Made by a program: the position numbers and the translations under genes. Of a stretch of DNA of 11,146 nucleotides, positions 1 through 4,609 are shown piece after piece (within the stretch, counting starts at the first letter, position 1; each line of letters begins with the position of its first letter). The DNA lies in NCBI GenBank assembly GCA_028867095.1, contig JAGWHA010000019.1, positions 1 through 11,146 of the forward strand, given 5' to 3'. The stretch comes from Microcaldota archaeon. GTDB lineage: Archaea > Micrarchaeota > Micrarchaeia > Micrarchaeales > CABMGC01. The notes below the pieces were generated by a model. That model had not been told where the DNA came from and did no database searches. It saw only the letters and a program-made list of their open reading frames with translations.

Positions 1-42
1 ATCTTCTCTGCTTATTTTCTCTTTTCCTACTCGTTCAGCCAT
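1..42 (-). CDS. 5' end of an unidentified protein gene (partial)
   Basis: An ATG at 42 reads leftward off the window for 14 codons (MAERVGKEKISRED), too few residues to name a family. The start is supported by a purine-rich Shine-Dalgarno-like GAGGGTG (complement of 48-54) five bases upstream, and by an AT-rich TATA element centred near 82, which would put the transcript start near 56 and leave a leader of about 14 nt. The N-terminus is hydrophilic and charged, so there is no sign of a signal peptide. It is divergent from the PAC2 gene. Confidence is in there being a gene here, not in its function. Confidence 0.6.
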   Translation of the reverse strand, partial: MAERVGKEKISRED

Positions 43-75
43 AATTTCACCCTCGATACTCTCTCGGAAGTACAC

Positions 76-89
76 ATTTATATATTTAT
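76..89 (-). promoter_or_regulatory. TATA box of the leftward partial gene
   Basis: The AT-only run ATTTATATATTTAT lies about 40 nt upstream of the ATG at 42. With the usual archaeal spacing of about 25 nt from TATA centre to transcript start, the mRNA would begin near 56 and include the GAGGGTG ribosome-binding site at 48-54. A second AT-rich stretch (TAATATATA, about 107-115) could be an alternative promoter for either direction. Confidence 0.5.
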
Positions 90-166
90 CGACGAGGATA
101 CGTCAGTAATATATACTTCGGGGCGTTTTTCGGCGAAAATCCGGCTTTTTCCCTCGTTTTAAGAAT

Positions 167-177
167 GGTTTTAAACC
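167..177 (+). promoter_or_regulatory. TATA-like dyad upstream of the PAC2 gene
   Basis: GGTTTTAAACC is a perfect 5+1+5 inverted repeat whose AT-rich centre (169-175) resembles a TATA box. Its centre lies about 36 nt upstream of the ATG at 208, so transcription would start near 197-200 with a leader of only about 10 nt. No Shine-Dalgarno sequence precedes that ATG, which fits a near-leaderless message. The symmetry may be chance or may be a regulator site on the core promoter. Confidence 0.4.
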
Positions 178-207
178 TTTAGTGTGAAATCTTATCAGAT
201 TGATTTC

Positions 208-942
208 ATGATAGAGATAAAGATGGCAAAGGATGCGAAGATCAAGGGTTACACGCTTATCGAGGGTTTTCCGGGAGCTGGGCTCGTCGGGCCAATGGCT
301 AACAGCTACATAATCGAGAAGCTCGAGATGGAGTACATCGGGCACATTGAGTGCGATTCTTTCCCTCCGATTGCTGCTGTGCACGGGGGAGTGCCGATGT
401 TTCCGGTAAGGATATACAAGGACGATAGGTACAAGCTCGTGGTGATAATCTCGGAGTTCACGATACCGACGGACATCATCTACCAGCTTGGGAACGAGCT
501 GATAAACTTCATAAGAAAGCAGGGGATCTCGCTGGTCGTCTCAATCGGCGGGATGCCTACGCCCAAGCCTACAGGAATCGCCTACGGCATCGCAACCACA
601 AAGCAGCTAACCGAGAGGCTCAGGTCGGCAAAGATAGCGCCCATAAGCGAGGGGGTTGTTGCCGGAGTCAGTGCTCTTTTGCTTGCAAACAGCCTAGAAT
701 TTGGGATACCGGTCATAGACGTCCTGGTGCAGGTTGACCCGACGGTGATGGACCCAAGGTATGCGGTAGTCGCGATAGAGAACGTGAAGAAGATAATAAA
801 CATGAACATAAGCGTCGAGGAGCTAAACAAGGAGGCGAAGTTAGTCGAGGCAAGGGTGAAGGACATCCTAAAGAAGGCCCGTGACTCTCACGAGTCATAC
901 AAGAACGCTGTCGACGCGACAGGACCATCGATGTACGCTTAG
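208..942 (+). CDS. PAC2-family proteasome assembly chaperone (PbaB-like)
   Basis: This 244-residue soluble protein belongs to the PAC2 family (archaeal PbaA/PbaB, eukaryotic PAC1/PAC2), whose characterised members bind 20S proteasome alpha subunits and guide core assembly. Visible hallmarks are the N-terminal LIEGFPGAGLVG loop (residues 17-28), the SFPPIAAVHGGVP stretch (51-63), VSIGGMPTP (111-119) and the EGVVAGVSALLLA segment (148-160). The last three residues, Met-Tyr-Ala, form a hydrophobic-Tyr-X tail, the motif these chaperones dock into pockets between alpha subunits. Residues about 204-235 are charged and probably helical. The ATG at 208 is chosen because it sits just after the predicted transcript start; in-frame alternatives are GTG 184 and ATG 223. 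tRNA-Leu begins 8 nt after the stop. Family assignment is firm; the choice between PbaA and PbaB is not. Confidence 0.88.
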   Translation: MIEIKMAKDAKIKGYTLIEGFPGAGLVGPMANSYIIEKLEMEYIGHIECDSFPPIAAVHGGVPMFPVRIYKDDRYKLVVIISEFTIPTDIIYQLGNELINFIRKQGISLVVSIGGMPTPKPTGIAYGIATTKQLTERLRSAKIAPISEGVVAGVSALLLANSLEFGIPVIDVLVQVDPTVMDPRYAVVAIENVKKIINMNISVEELNKEAKLVEARVKDILKKARDSHESYKNAVDATGPSMYA

Positions 943-950
943 GATTGGAT

Positions 951-1054
951 GCAGGGGTTGCAGAGTCTGGTTTGGCAACTAGCCACAGAAAAACGCGCAG
1001 GACTTAAGATCCTGTGGCCTAGCGCCTTCGAGAGTTCAAATCTCTCCCCCTGCA
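951..1054 (+). tRNA. tRNA-Leu (anticodon UAA) with a probable D-arm intron
   Basis: The acceptor stem GCAGGGG (951-957) pairs fully with CCCCTGC (1047-1053), with A73 at 1054. The anticodon stem is CAGGA/TCCTG around the loop CTTAAGA, with anticodon TAA at 1005-1007. A long variable arm (GGC...GCC, about 1016-1027) and T arm GAGAG-TTCAAAT-CTCTC complete a class II tRNA-Leu. At 104 nt it is about 20 nt too long, and all the excess lies between the 5' D-stem strand (960-962) and position 26. Removing 975-995 restores a perfect GCA/TGC D stem and an 83-nt tRNA. CCA is not encoded. It lies 8 nt after the PAC2 stop with no TATA in the GC-rich upstream coding sequence, so it is probably cotranscribed with PAC2. 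The leftward GNAT gene ends 6 nt downstream. Confidence 0.9.
975..995 (+). other. Predicted 21-nt tRNA intron (tRNA position 24/25)
   Basis: The junctions follow from restoring the D stem: exon 1 ends at G974 (position 24) and exon 2 begins at C996 (position 25). The flanks form a relaxed bulge-helix-bulge type substrate. An outer helix CTG (967-969)/CAG (998-1000) is followed by a central 4-bp helix GTTT (970-973)/AAAC (991-994). The three-base bulge G995-C996-G997 carries the 3' cut, and a loop starting G974-G975-C976 carries the 5' cut. Both cuts fall one base past the central helix, which is symmetric. No stable intron helix is seen, so it is closer to a bulge-helix-loop. A competing hairpin (TGGC 973-976/GCCA 982-985) exists. 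The exact ends are inference. Confidence 0.65.
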
Positions 1055-1060
1055 CATCCC

Positions 1061-1480
1061 TTACAGCCTCTTCTCCATCCACACCAGCGTCTTTCCCCTT
1101 CTGTAGCCCATATGTTCAAGTATCTTCGCGACCTTGGGGTTTGTGGCAAGCGCGTAGACGGACCAGATTCGCTTTTTCCTAAGCCACTCCTCCCTTCTTT
1201 TTATGAACAAGCCACCGATTCCCATTCCGCGATACTTTGGCAAAACGATATTGTAGACAAGGCAGGCATAGTCAGGACCTTCAATCGCACAGTATGAGAA
1301 TCCGATGATCTTATCCGAATCAATGCCCACGATGAAGAGCCCTTTTCTATTGGTGATTGCAAATTTGAAATCGCTTTCTGTCATGAAGATCTCGTTATCT
1401 GAAACTTTGAGCTCGGGGGTTGCCTTGCCGATCTTATATAGTGCCCTGAAATCCGAGAGCCTCGCCTTCCTGATTCGCAT
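1061..1480 (-). CDS. GNAT-family N-acetyltransferase
   Basis: This 139-residue protein has the single-domain GNAT fold, which transfers acetyl from acetyl-CoA to an amine. The acetyl-CoA pyrophosphate-binding motif A is clear as LPKYRGMGIGG (residues 80-90), preceded by the beta-4 strand YACLVYNIV (71-79). Motif B is NPKVAKILEHMGYRRGKT (114-131), where an Asn, a small residue and an aromatic end are typical. The N-terminus MRIRKARLSDFRAL is the usual opening strand and helix. The length is normal for a minimal GNAT. The substrate cannot be read from the sequence; it could be a small molecule or a protein N-terminus. The ATG at 1480 lies about 28 nt from the centre of the TATA element at 1504-1512, so the message is probably leaderless. 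It converges on tRNA-Leu. Confidence 0.85.
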   Translation of the reverse strand: MRIRKARLSDFRALYKIGKATPELKVSDNEIFMTESDFKFAITNRKGLFIVGIDSDKIIGFSYCAIEGPDYACLVYNIVLPKYRGMGIGGLFIKRREEWLRKKRIWSVYALATNPKVAKILEHMGYRRGKTLVWMEKRL

Positions 1481-1503
1481 AATGCTATACTGAAATAAGC
1501 AGC

Positions 1504-1512
1504 TATATAAAA
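1504..1512. promoter_or_regulatory. Shared bidirectional TATA element (GNAT gene and tRNA-Thr)
   Basis: TATATAAAA lies about 28 nt from two divergent starts: the GNAT ATG at 1480 on the left and the first base of tRNA-Thr at 1536 on the right. The TATATA core is self-complementary, so it reads as a TATA box in both directions. No other AT-rich box is available at the expected distance for either gene, so the same site appears to serve both. Confidence 0.55.
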
Positions 1513-1535
1513 TTGTTAGGACAAAGTAATTCTGC

Positions 1536-1607
1536 GCACCTGTAGCTCAGTGGTAGAGCGCGTGCATGGTAAGCACGAGGTCGCGAGTCCAATTCTCGCC
1601 GGGTGCT
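1536..1607 (+). tRNA. tRNA-Thr (anticodon GGU)
   Basis: A 72-nt cloverleaf. The acceptor is GCACCTG/CGGGTGC with one G-U pair. The D arm is GCTC-AGTGGTA-GAGC, and the anticodon arm is CGTGC-ATGGTAA-GCACG with anticodon GGT at 1568-1570. The variable loop has 5 nt and the T arm is GCGAG-TCCAATT-CTCGC. The discriminator is U73, which fits archaeal tRNA-Thr. There is no intron and no encoded CCA. Two features are odd. Position 55, almost always U (pseudouridine), is C (base 1589), and position 32 is A where a pyrimidine is usual. Short T runs (1607-1616) follow and may end transcription. Confidence 0.93.
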
Positions 1608-1616
1608 TTCGATTTT
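1607..1616 (+). terminator. T-rich terminator after tRNA-Thr
   Basis: TTTCGATTTT begins at the discriminator base of tRNA-Thr. Archaeal RNA polymerase commonly stops at short T runs after tRNA genes. The tract is interrupted, so the support is modest. Confidence 0.35.
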
Positions 1617-1631
1617 AGGAAAAGGGGCTAA

Positions 1632-1657
1632 GGGACTCGGCGAGTTTGCCGAATCCC
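1632..1657 (-). terminator. Strong hairpin between tRNA-Thr and the small membrane protein gene
   Basis: GGGACTCGGC (1632-1641) and GCCGAATCCC (1648-1657) form a 10-bp stem with one C-A mismatch and a 6-base loop. On the minus strand it begins 19 nt after the stop of the 87-residue membrane protein and is followed, after a few bases, by CCCCTTTT. It could act as a 3' end or stability element for that mRNA. On the plus strand it follows tRNA-Thr by 24 nt. Archaeal termination does not normally need a hairpin, so a protective 3' structure or a small RNA is an alternative. Confidence 0.4.
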
Positions 1658-1676
1658 AAAGTTTTCTGAAAATTAA

Positions 1677-1940
1677 TTACTTCTTGCCCTTCTTCATCAT
1701 GCTCTTTGCAAGATAGAGGACTATTCCTACGACAACGATCCAGACGACCAAGTCTATCACAAGACCAGTCCAGTCTACTGCCCAAGGATTGTACTGTGGG
1801 CCAACGGCAAGCCACCTTATCCATGTTACTGGGAATCCGTACCATGTTGCACCAATGAGCCCTCCTCCAGGAGTGCTGTTGTAGAGCCCTGTGACAAGGG
1901 TTATCACAGCTCCGCCCACTATAGACTTTACCGCAAACAT
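1677..1940 (-). CDS. Small two-helix membrane protein of unknown function
   Basis: This 87-residue protein is not recognised. A hydrophobic segment at residues 4-20 (KSIVGGAVITLVTGLYN) and a strong one at about 56-78, rich in Val/Ile/Trp, predict two membrane helices. The middle is Gly- and Trp-rich (PGGGLIGATWYG, 24-35; WIRWLAVGP, 40-48) and may lie at the membrane surface. The tail KSMMKKGKK is basic, suggesting a cytoplasmic C-terminus by the positive-inside rule. The protein starts directly with a membrane segment and shows no lipobox. It lies 69 nt downstream of the helicase in the same direction, with its own TATA-like TTAAAAGG upstream and a strong hairpin after its stop, so it is probably its own transcription unit. 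Coding status rests on composition, flanking signals and non-overlap. Confidence 0.65.
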   Translation of the reverse strand: MFAVKSIVGGAVITLVTGLYNSTPGGGLIGATWYGFPVTWIRWLAVGPQYNPWAVDWTGLVIDLVVWIVVVGIVLYLAKSMMKKGKK

Positions 1941-1945
1941 CTTTG

Positions 1946-1974
1946 AGATTTCAATGCTGAGGAGTGGGAAATCT
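1946..1974 (-). repeat. 7-bp perfect inverted repeat upstream of the small membrane protein gene
   Basis: AGATTTC (1946-1952) and GAAATCT (1968-1974) are exact complements separated by 15 nt, and the proximal arm ends five bases before the ATG at 1940. A TATA-like TTAAAAGG (complement of about 1979-1986) lies just outside, putting the predicted transcript start inside the spacer. An operator is therefore likelier than an mRNA hairpin, unless transcription reads through from the helicase gene. Confidence 0.4.
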
Positions 1975-2009
1975 AAGCTTAAAAGGTTTGCTGGAATGCA
2001 AAAATGAGA

Positions 2010-3416
2010 TTATCTGTGGAAGCTCCTCTTGTAGCGCCTGTTGAATCCGCCGCTCGAGCCATGCTCGCTTCTCTCGCCTCCGCCGTCCCTGTGGTGGCCT
2101 CCTCCCTCTCCGCCCCTTCTGTCGGAGCTTCTGTGGAATCCGCCTCCTCCAGGCCTGCCAAAGCTTCTTCTTGGACCTCCCGAGCTTGGGCCGCCCCTAT
2201 TGAAGCCTCCCCTTCTTCCTCCGCCTCCGAATCTGCCTCCTCCGAAGCTTCCCCTGTTAGGGTCGCTGATTGGGAGATCTAGGTTCCTAAACGGCTCGAG
2301 GTTTAGCTCTATCTTGTCCATTCTTACGTTAGCGTAATCCTGAATGTCTCTAAGCTGCTTCTTCTGCTCGGGGTCTGCGATTGTAAGCGCCCTTCCTTCC
2401 TTGCCCATCCTTGCGGATCTTCCGACCCTGTGGATGTATGTGGTAGGCTCGTCTGGAGCTCCGAAATTGATTATGTCAGTTACGTCGTTGATGTCAAGCC
2501 CCCTTGCCGCAACGTTTGTCGCGATTAGGAACTGGGCTCCGTTTCTGAAGTTGCCAAGAGATCTCTCCCTCATTGACTGGGTGAGGCCTCCATGCATTAG
2601 TATTGCGTTGTACTTCTGGCTGACAAGCACCCTGTGAATTGCATTCGCCTCGTACTTTGTCCTTGAGAAGATTATTCCCTTCTTTGGATTGTACTCCTTG
2701 ATGTATGCGAGAAGCGCCGAGAACTTGAGCCGATTTGGCACGATTGTGTATAGCTGCTTGATTGTGCTGACCGTCCTGTCGTCCTCCTCTCCCACCGTGA
2801 TCTTGATTGCCTGTCCGTTTGAGTACCTATCTCCTATCTTAACGATCTCCCTTGGCATGGTCGCCGAGAAAAGCATCATCTGCCTCTCCTTAGGCGTCCT
2901 TGAGATTATGAACTCCACGTCCTCGATGAATCCCATGTCTAGCATAACGTCTGCCTCGTCCAGGACGAGGAACTTGATCTTCTCGAGCTTTAGCGCTCCC
3001 CTTTCGACCAGATCGATAATCCTTCCCGGAGTGCCGACCACGATGTTTGTGCCCCTCTTGAGCTCCTGGACTTGCATGTTTATCGATGCGCCGCCGTAGA
3101 CGATCGTTGTATGAACGTGAAGTGGTGCTCCAACCTTTGTCGCAAATGCTGCTACCTGAATCGCAAGCTCCCTTGTTGGGACTACTATGAGCGCCTCAAT
3201 GTCGTGCGTGTGTGCAAGCATCTGGAAAATAGGCACCAAAAATCCGCCCGTCTTTCCCGTGCCGGTCTTGGCGCGAGCTACCACGTTCTTGTGGTTGAGC
3301 AGCTCAGGGATTGTTCTTTCCTGGACTTCTGTGGCTGAAATAAATCCAACCCTCTTTAGAGCCTCGATTAGCTCTGGTTTCAAATTCATGTCTTTAAAAT
3401 CTGTCAAAATTAACAC
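2010..3416 (-). CDS. DEAD-box RNA helicase with Gly/Arg-rich C-terminal tail
   Basis: This 468-residue ATP-dependent RNA helicase has every core motif in order: Q motif (F7, Q32), motif I AKTGTGKT (49-56), Ia PTREL (80-84), GG (108-109), Ib TPGR (129-132), DEAD (153-156), SAT (184-186), IV GIIFSRT (247-253), V ATNVAARGLD (299-308) and VI HRVGRSAR (329-336). Motif VI has Ser-Ala where Thr-Gly is usual, with both arginines kept. From about residue 388 the protein is a low-complexity tail of Gly, Arg, Ser and Phe with RGG-like clusters (RRGGF, RRGGEGGG) and a basic end, probably for non-specific RNA binding. It should remodel structured RNA in the cytoplasm, as cold-shock DEAD-box proteins do. 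The start is GTG at 3416; TTG 3407 (giving MTDF) or ATG 3389 are alternatives, though 3389 would lose the Q-motif Phe. Confidence 0.93.
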   Translation of the reverse strand: MLILTDFKDMNLKPELIEALKRVGFISATEVQERTIPELLNHKNVVARAKTGTGKTGGFLVPIFQMLAHTHDIEALIVVPTRELAIQVAAFATKVGAPLHVHTTIVYGGASINMQVQELKRGTNIVVGTPGRIIDLVERGALKLEKIKFLVLDEADVMLDMGFIEDVEFIISRTPKERQMMLFSATMPREIVKIGDRYSNGQAIKITVGEEDDRTVSTIKQLYTIVPNRLKFSALLAYIKEYNPKKGIIFSRTKYEANAIHRVLVSQKYNAILMHGGLTQSMRERSLGNFRNGAQFLIATNVAARGLDINDVTDIINFGAPDEPTTYIHRVGRSARMGKEGRALTIADPEQKKQLRDIQDYANVRMDKIELNLEPFRNLDLPISDPNRGSFGGGRFGGGGRRGGFNRGGPSSGGPRRSFGRPGGGGFHRSSDRRGGEGGGHHRDGGGERSEHGSSGGFNRRYKRSFHR

Positions 3417-3448
3417 CGAAAATAAGGAAAATTAGACTTTCGCTTTCC

Positions 3449-3458
3449 TTGTATACAA
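3449..3458. promoter_or_regulatory. Palindrome TTGTATACAA upstream of the helicase gene
   Basis: This is a perfect 10-base palindrome centred about 37 nt upstream of the helicase GTG. An outer GCTT/AAGC pair (3442-3445/3459-3462) extends the dyad imperfectly. The TATAC core could be the TATA box, giving an mRNA start near 3427, or the dyad could be a regulator site at that promoter. Confidence 0.35.
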
Positions 3459-3575
3459 AAGCATTGAATCTTATGATATATAGAGCTTTCGTTTCGACGC
3501 AATTATGTTCGTTTTAGACAGAATGCTGCTCCGTTGATTGGCGCACTTTTTCCATGAAAAATACGTACCCAACAC

Positions 3576-3585
3576 AATTTATTTA
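3576..3585 (+). promoter_or_regulatory. TATA box of the ABC exporter operon
   Basis: AATTTATTTA is centred about 42 nt before the ATG at 3623 and predicts a transcript start near 3606, leaving a leader of about 17 nt. The rest of the 206-nt divergent spacer between the helicase and this operon (3417-3622) holds the palindrome at 3449-3458 and a second AT-rich run (TATGATATATAG, about 3473-3484) that could be another promoter element. I see no gene in it. Confidence 0.5.
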
Positions 3586-3605
3586 GCAATATGCAGCCAA
3601 TCAAT

Positions 3606-3618
3606 TGTGCAGGGCACA
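3606..3618 (+). other. Possible 5'-leader hairpin before the ABC ATPase start
   Basis: TGTGC-AGG-GCACA is a perfect 5-bp inverted repeat with a 3-base centre, ending four bases before the ATG. If transcription starts near 3606, the hairpin would be almost the entire leader. It could equally be a DNA operator over the start site. No Shine-Dalgarno sequence is visible between it and the ATG. Confidence 0.3.
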
Positions 3619-3622
3619 GACC

Positions 3623-4609
3623 ATGGAGGAGATAATTAGAGTAAACAAGCTCAGCAAGAGCTTTAGGAGCTATTCAAGCCAGCAGGGAAAGAAGATCTTC
3701 CTGGCATCGCTTAGGAGAAAATACTACACGAAGAAAGCGCTAAACGAGATGAGCTTCAGCGTGAAAAAGGGGGAGATTGTTATGCTGCTCGGGGAGAATG
3801 GGAGCGGCAAGTCCACGCTGATAAAGATACTTGTGGGGATACTCCACCCTGATGGCGGAGAGGCGAAGGTCATGGGAATGACTCCTTGGGAAAATCGCAT
3901 AAAGCTCGCGTGGAGATATGGGATGGTGAGCGGGGCGCACAACCAGATGATGTGGAACCTGCCCGCGATAGACAGTTTTGAGTATGCGAAAGAGCTCTAT
4001 GAGATACCTGAAAAGGAGTATAGGGAAAGACTTAATTATTTCATAAAGCTACTCGATCTTGGAGACGTGTATAGAAGGCAGGTGAGAACGCTCTCCCTTG
4101 GCGAGAGGCTCAAGTGTAACTTCGTCGCTTCGGTACTGCACATGCCTGAGGTGGTCTTCATGGATGAGGCGACAATAGGCATGGACCTCTCTTCTGTGAT
4201 AAACCTTAGGAAGGCCCTGCTCGACATGCAGAAGCGATACAAGGTCACTTTCTTCATCACGACGCATATAGTCGACGAGATAAAGGCGCTAGCAGAGCAT
4301 GTTATCATAATAGACAAGGGATCGGTGGTCTTTGACAGCACAAAGTCTGCTCTGCAGAAGTTTTTTGGGAAGAAGAAGCAGCTTGAGATACACTTTGGTA
4401 GCAAAATAGCTGTTGCAAAATATAGAAAGTACGGAAAGATTATGGATGCAGGAGAGAGCCATCTAAAAATCGAGATAGACGCGGAGAAGCTGAAGGACAA
4501 AAAAATAATCGCTCTGCTTAATTCTGAAGAGGTCCTGGATTACAACGTCTCCGAGCCGGACCTGAGCTACATTCTCTCCAGGTTCTATGCAAGCAAAAAA
4601 GGTAGATGA
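3623..4609 (+). CDS. ABC-2 type exporter, ATP-binding subunit
   Basis: This 328-residue nucleotide-binding protein powers the two permeases that follow. Visible elements are Walker A GENGSGKST (57-65), the Q-loop region (103-112, with NQMMWNLPAIDS following), signature LSLGE (157-161), Walker B VVFMDE (177-182, followed by ATIGMD with D-loop Asp188) and the H-loop TTH (213-215). The NQMMWNLPAIDSFEYAKELY context and two following ABC-2 permeases match the COG4586 group of exporters (daunorubicin/viologen-resistance-like). Residues about 250-328 form a C-terminal extension usual for the group. Departures from the common pattern are DEAT for DEPT and Gly-Ala where Gly-Gln is usual at 104-105. 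The ATG at 3623 fits the TATA spacing; a TTG at 3605 would overlap the predicted transcript start. The stop abuts the next ATG. The substrate is unknown. Confidence 0.9.
   Translation: MEEIIRVNKLSKSFRSYSSQQGKKIFLASLRRKYYTKKALNEMSFSVKKGEIVMLLGENGSGKSTLIKILVGILHPDGGEAKVMGMTPWENRIKLAWRYGMVSGAHNQMMWNLPAIDSFEYAKELYEIPEKEYRERLNYFIKLLDLGDVYRRQVRTLSLGERLKCNFVASVLHMPEVVFMDEATIGMDLSSVINLRKALLDMQKRYKVTFFITTHIVDEIKALAEHVIIIDKGSVVFDSTKSALQKFFGKKKQLEIHFGSKIAVAKYRKYGKIMDAGESHLKIEIDAEKLKDKKIIALLNSEEVLDYNVSEPDLSYILSRFYASKKGR

Noticed and set aside
951..1054. tRNA-Leu as a pseudogene or split by a long D loop without an intron
   Set aside because: All other arms are perfect, and one symmetric excision restores the D stem, so an intron is the simpler reading.
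949..1182. Plus-strand open frame across tRNA-Leu and the GNAT gene
   Set aside because: It starts at the tRNA and runs opposite a clear GNAT domain; it has no family features.
2004..2337. Long open frames on the plus strand opposite the helicase tail, rich in Pro, Ser and Ala
   Set aside because: They are the mirror of the Gly/Arg-rich tail on the other strand. They have no start signals, and the helicase reading is unambiguous.
3605..3622. TTG start adding six residues to the ABC ATPase
   Set aside because: It coincides with the predicted transcript start and the residues do not belong to the conserved domain.
3417..3622. A small gene or C/D box RNA in the helicase-exporter spacer
   Set aside because: No open frame with a start signal and no paired RUGAUGA/CUGA boxes were seen; promoter elements explain the AT-rich sequence.
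4036..4500. 154-codon minus-strand open frame opposite the ABC ATPase
   Set aside because: It lies entirely opposite conserved ATPase motifs and is Ser/Phe-rich antisense sequence without homology features.
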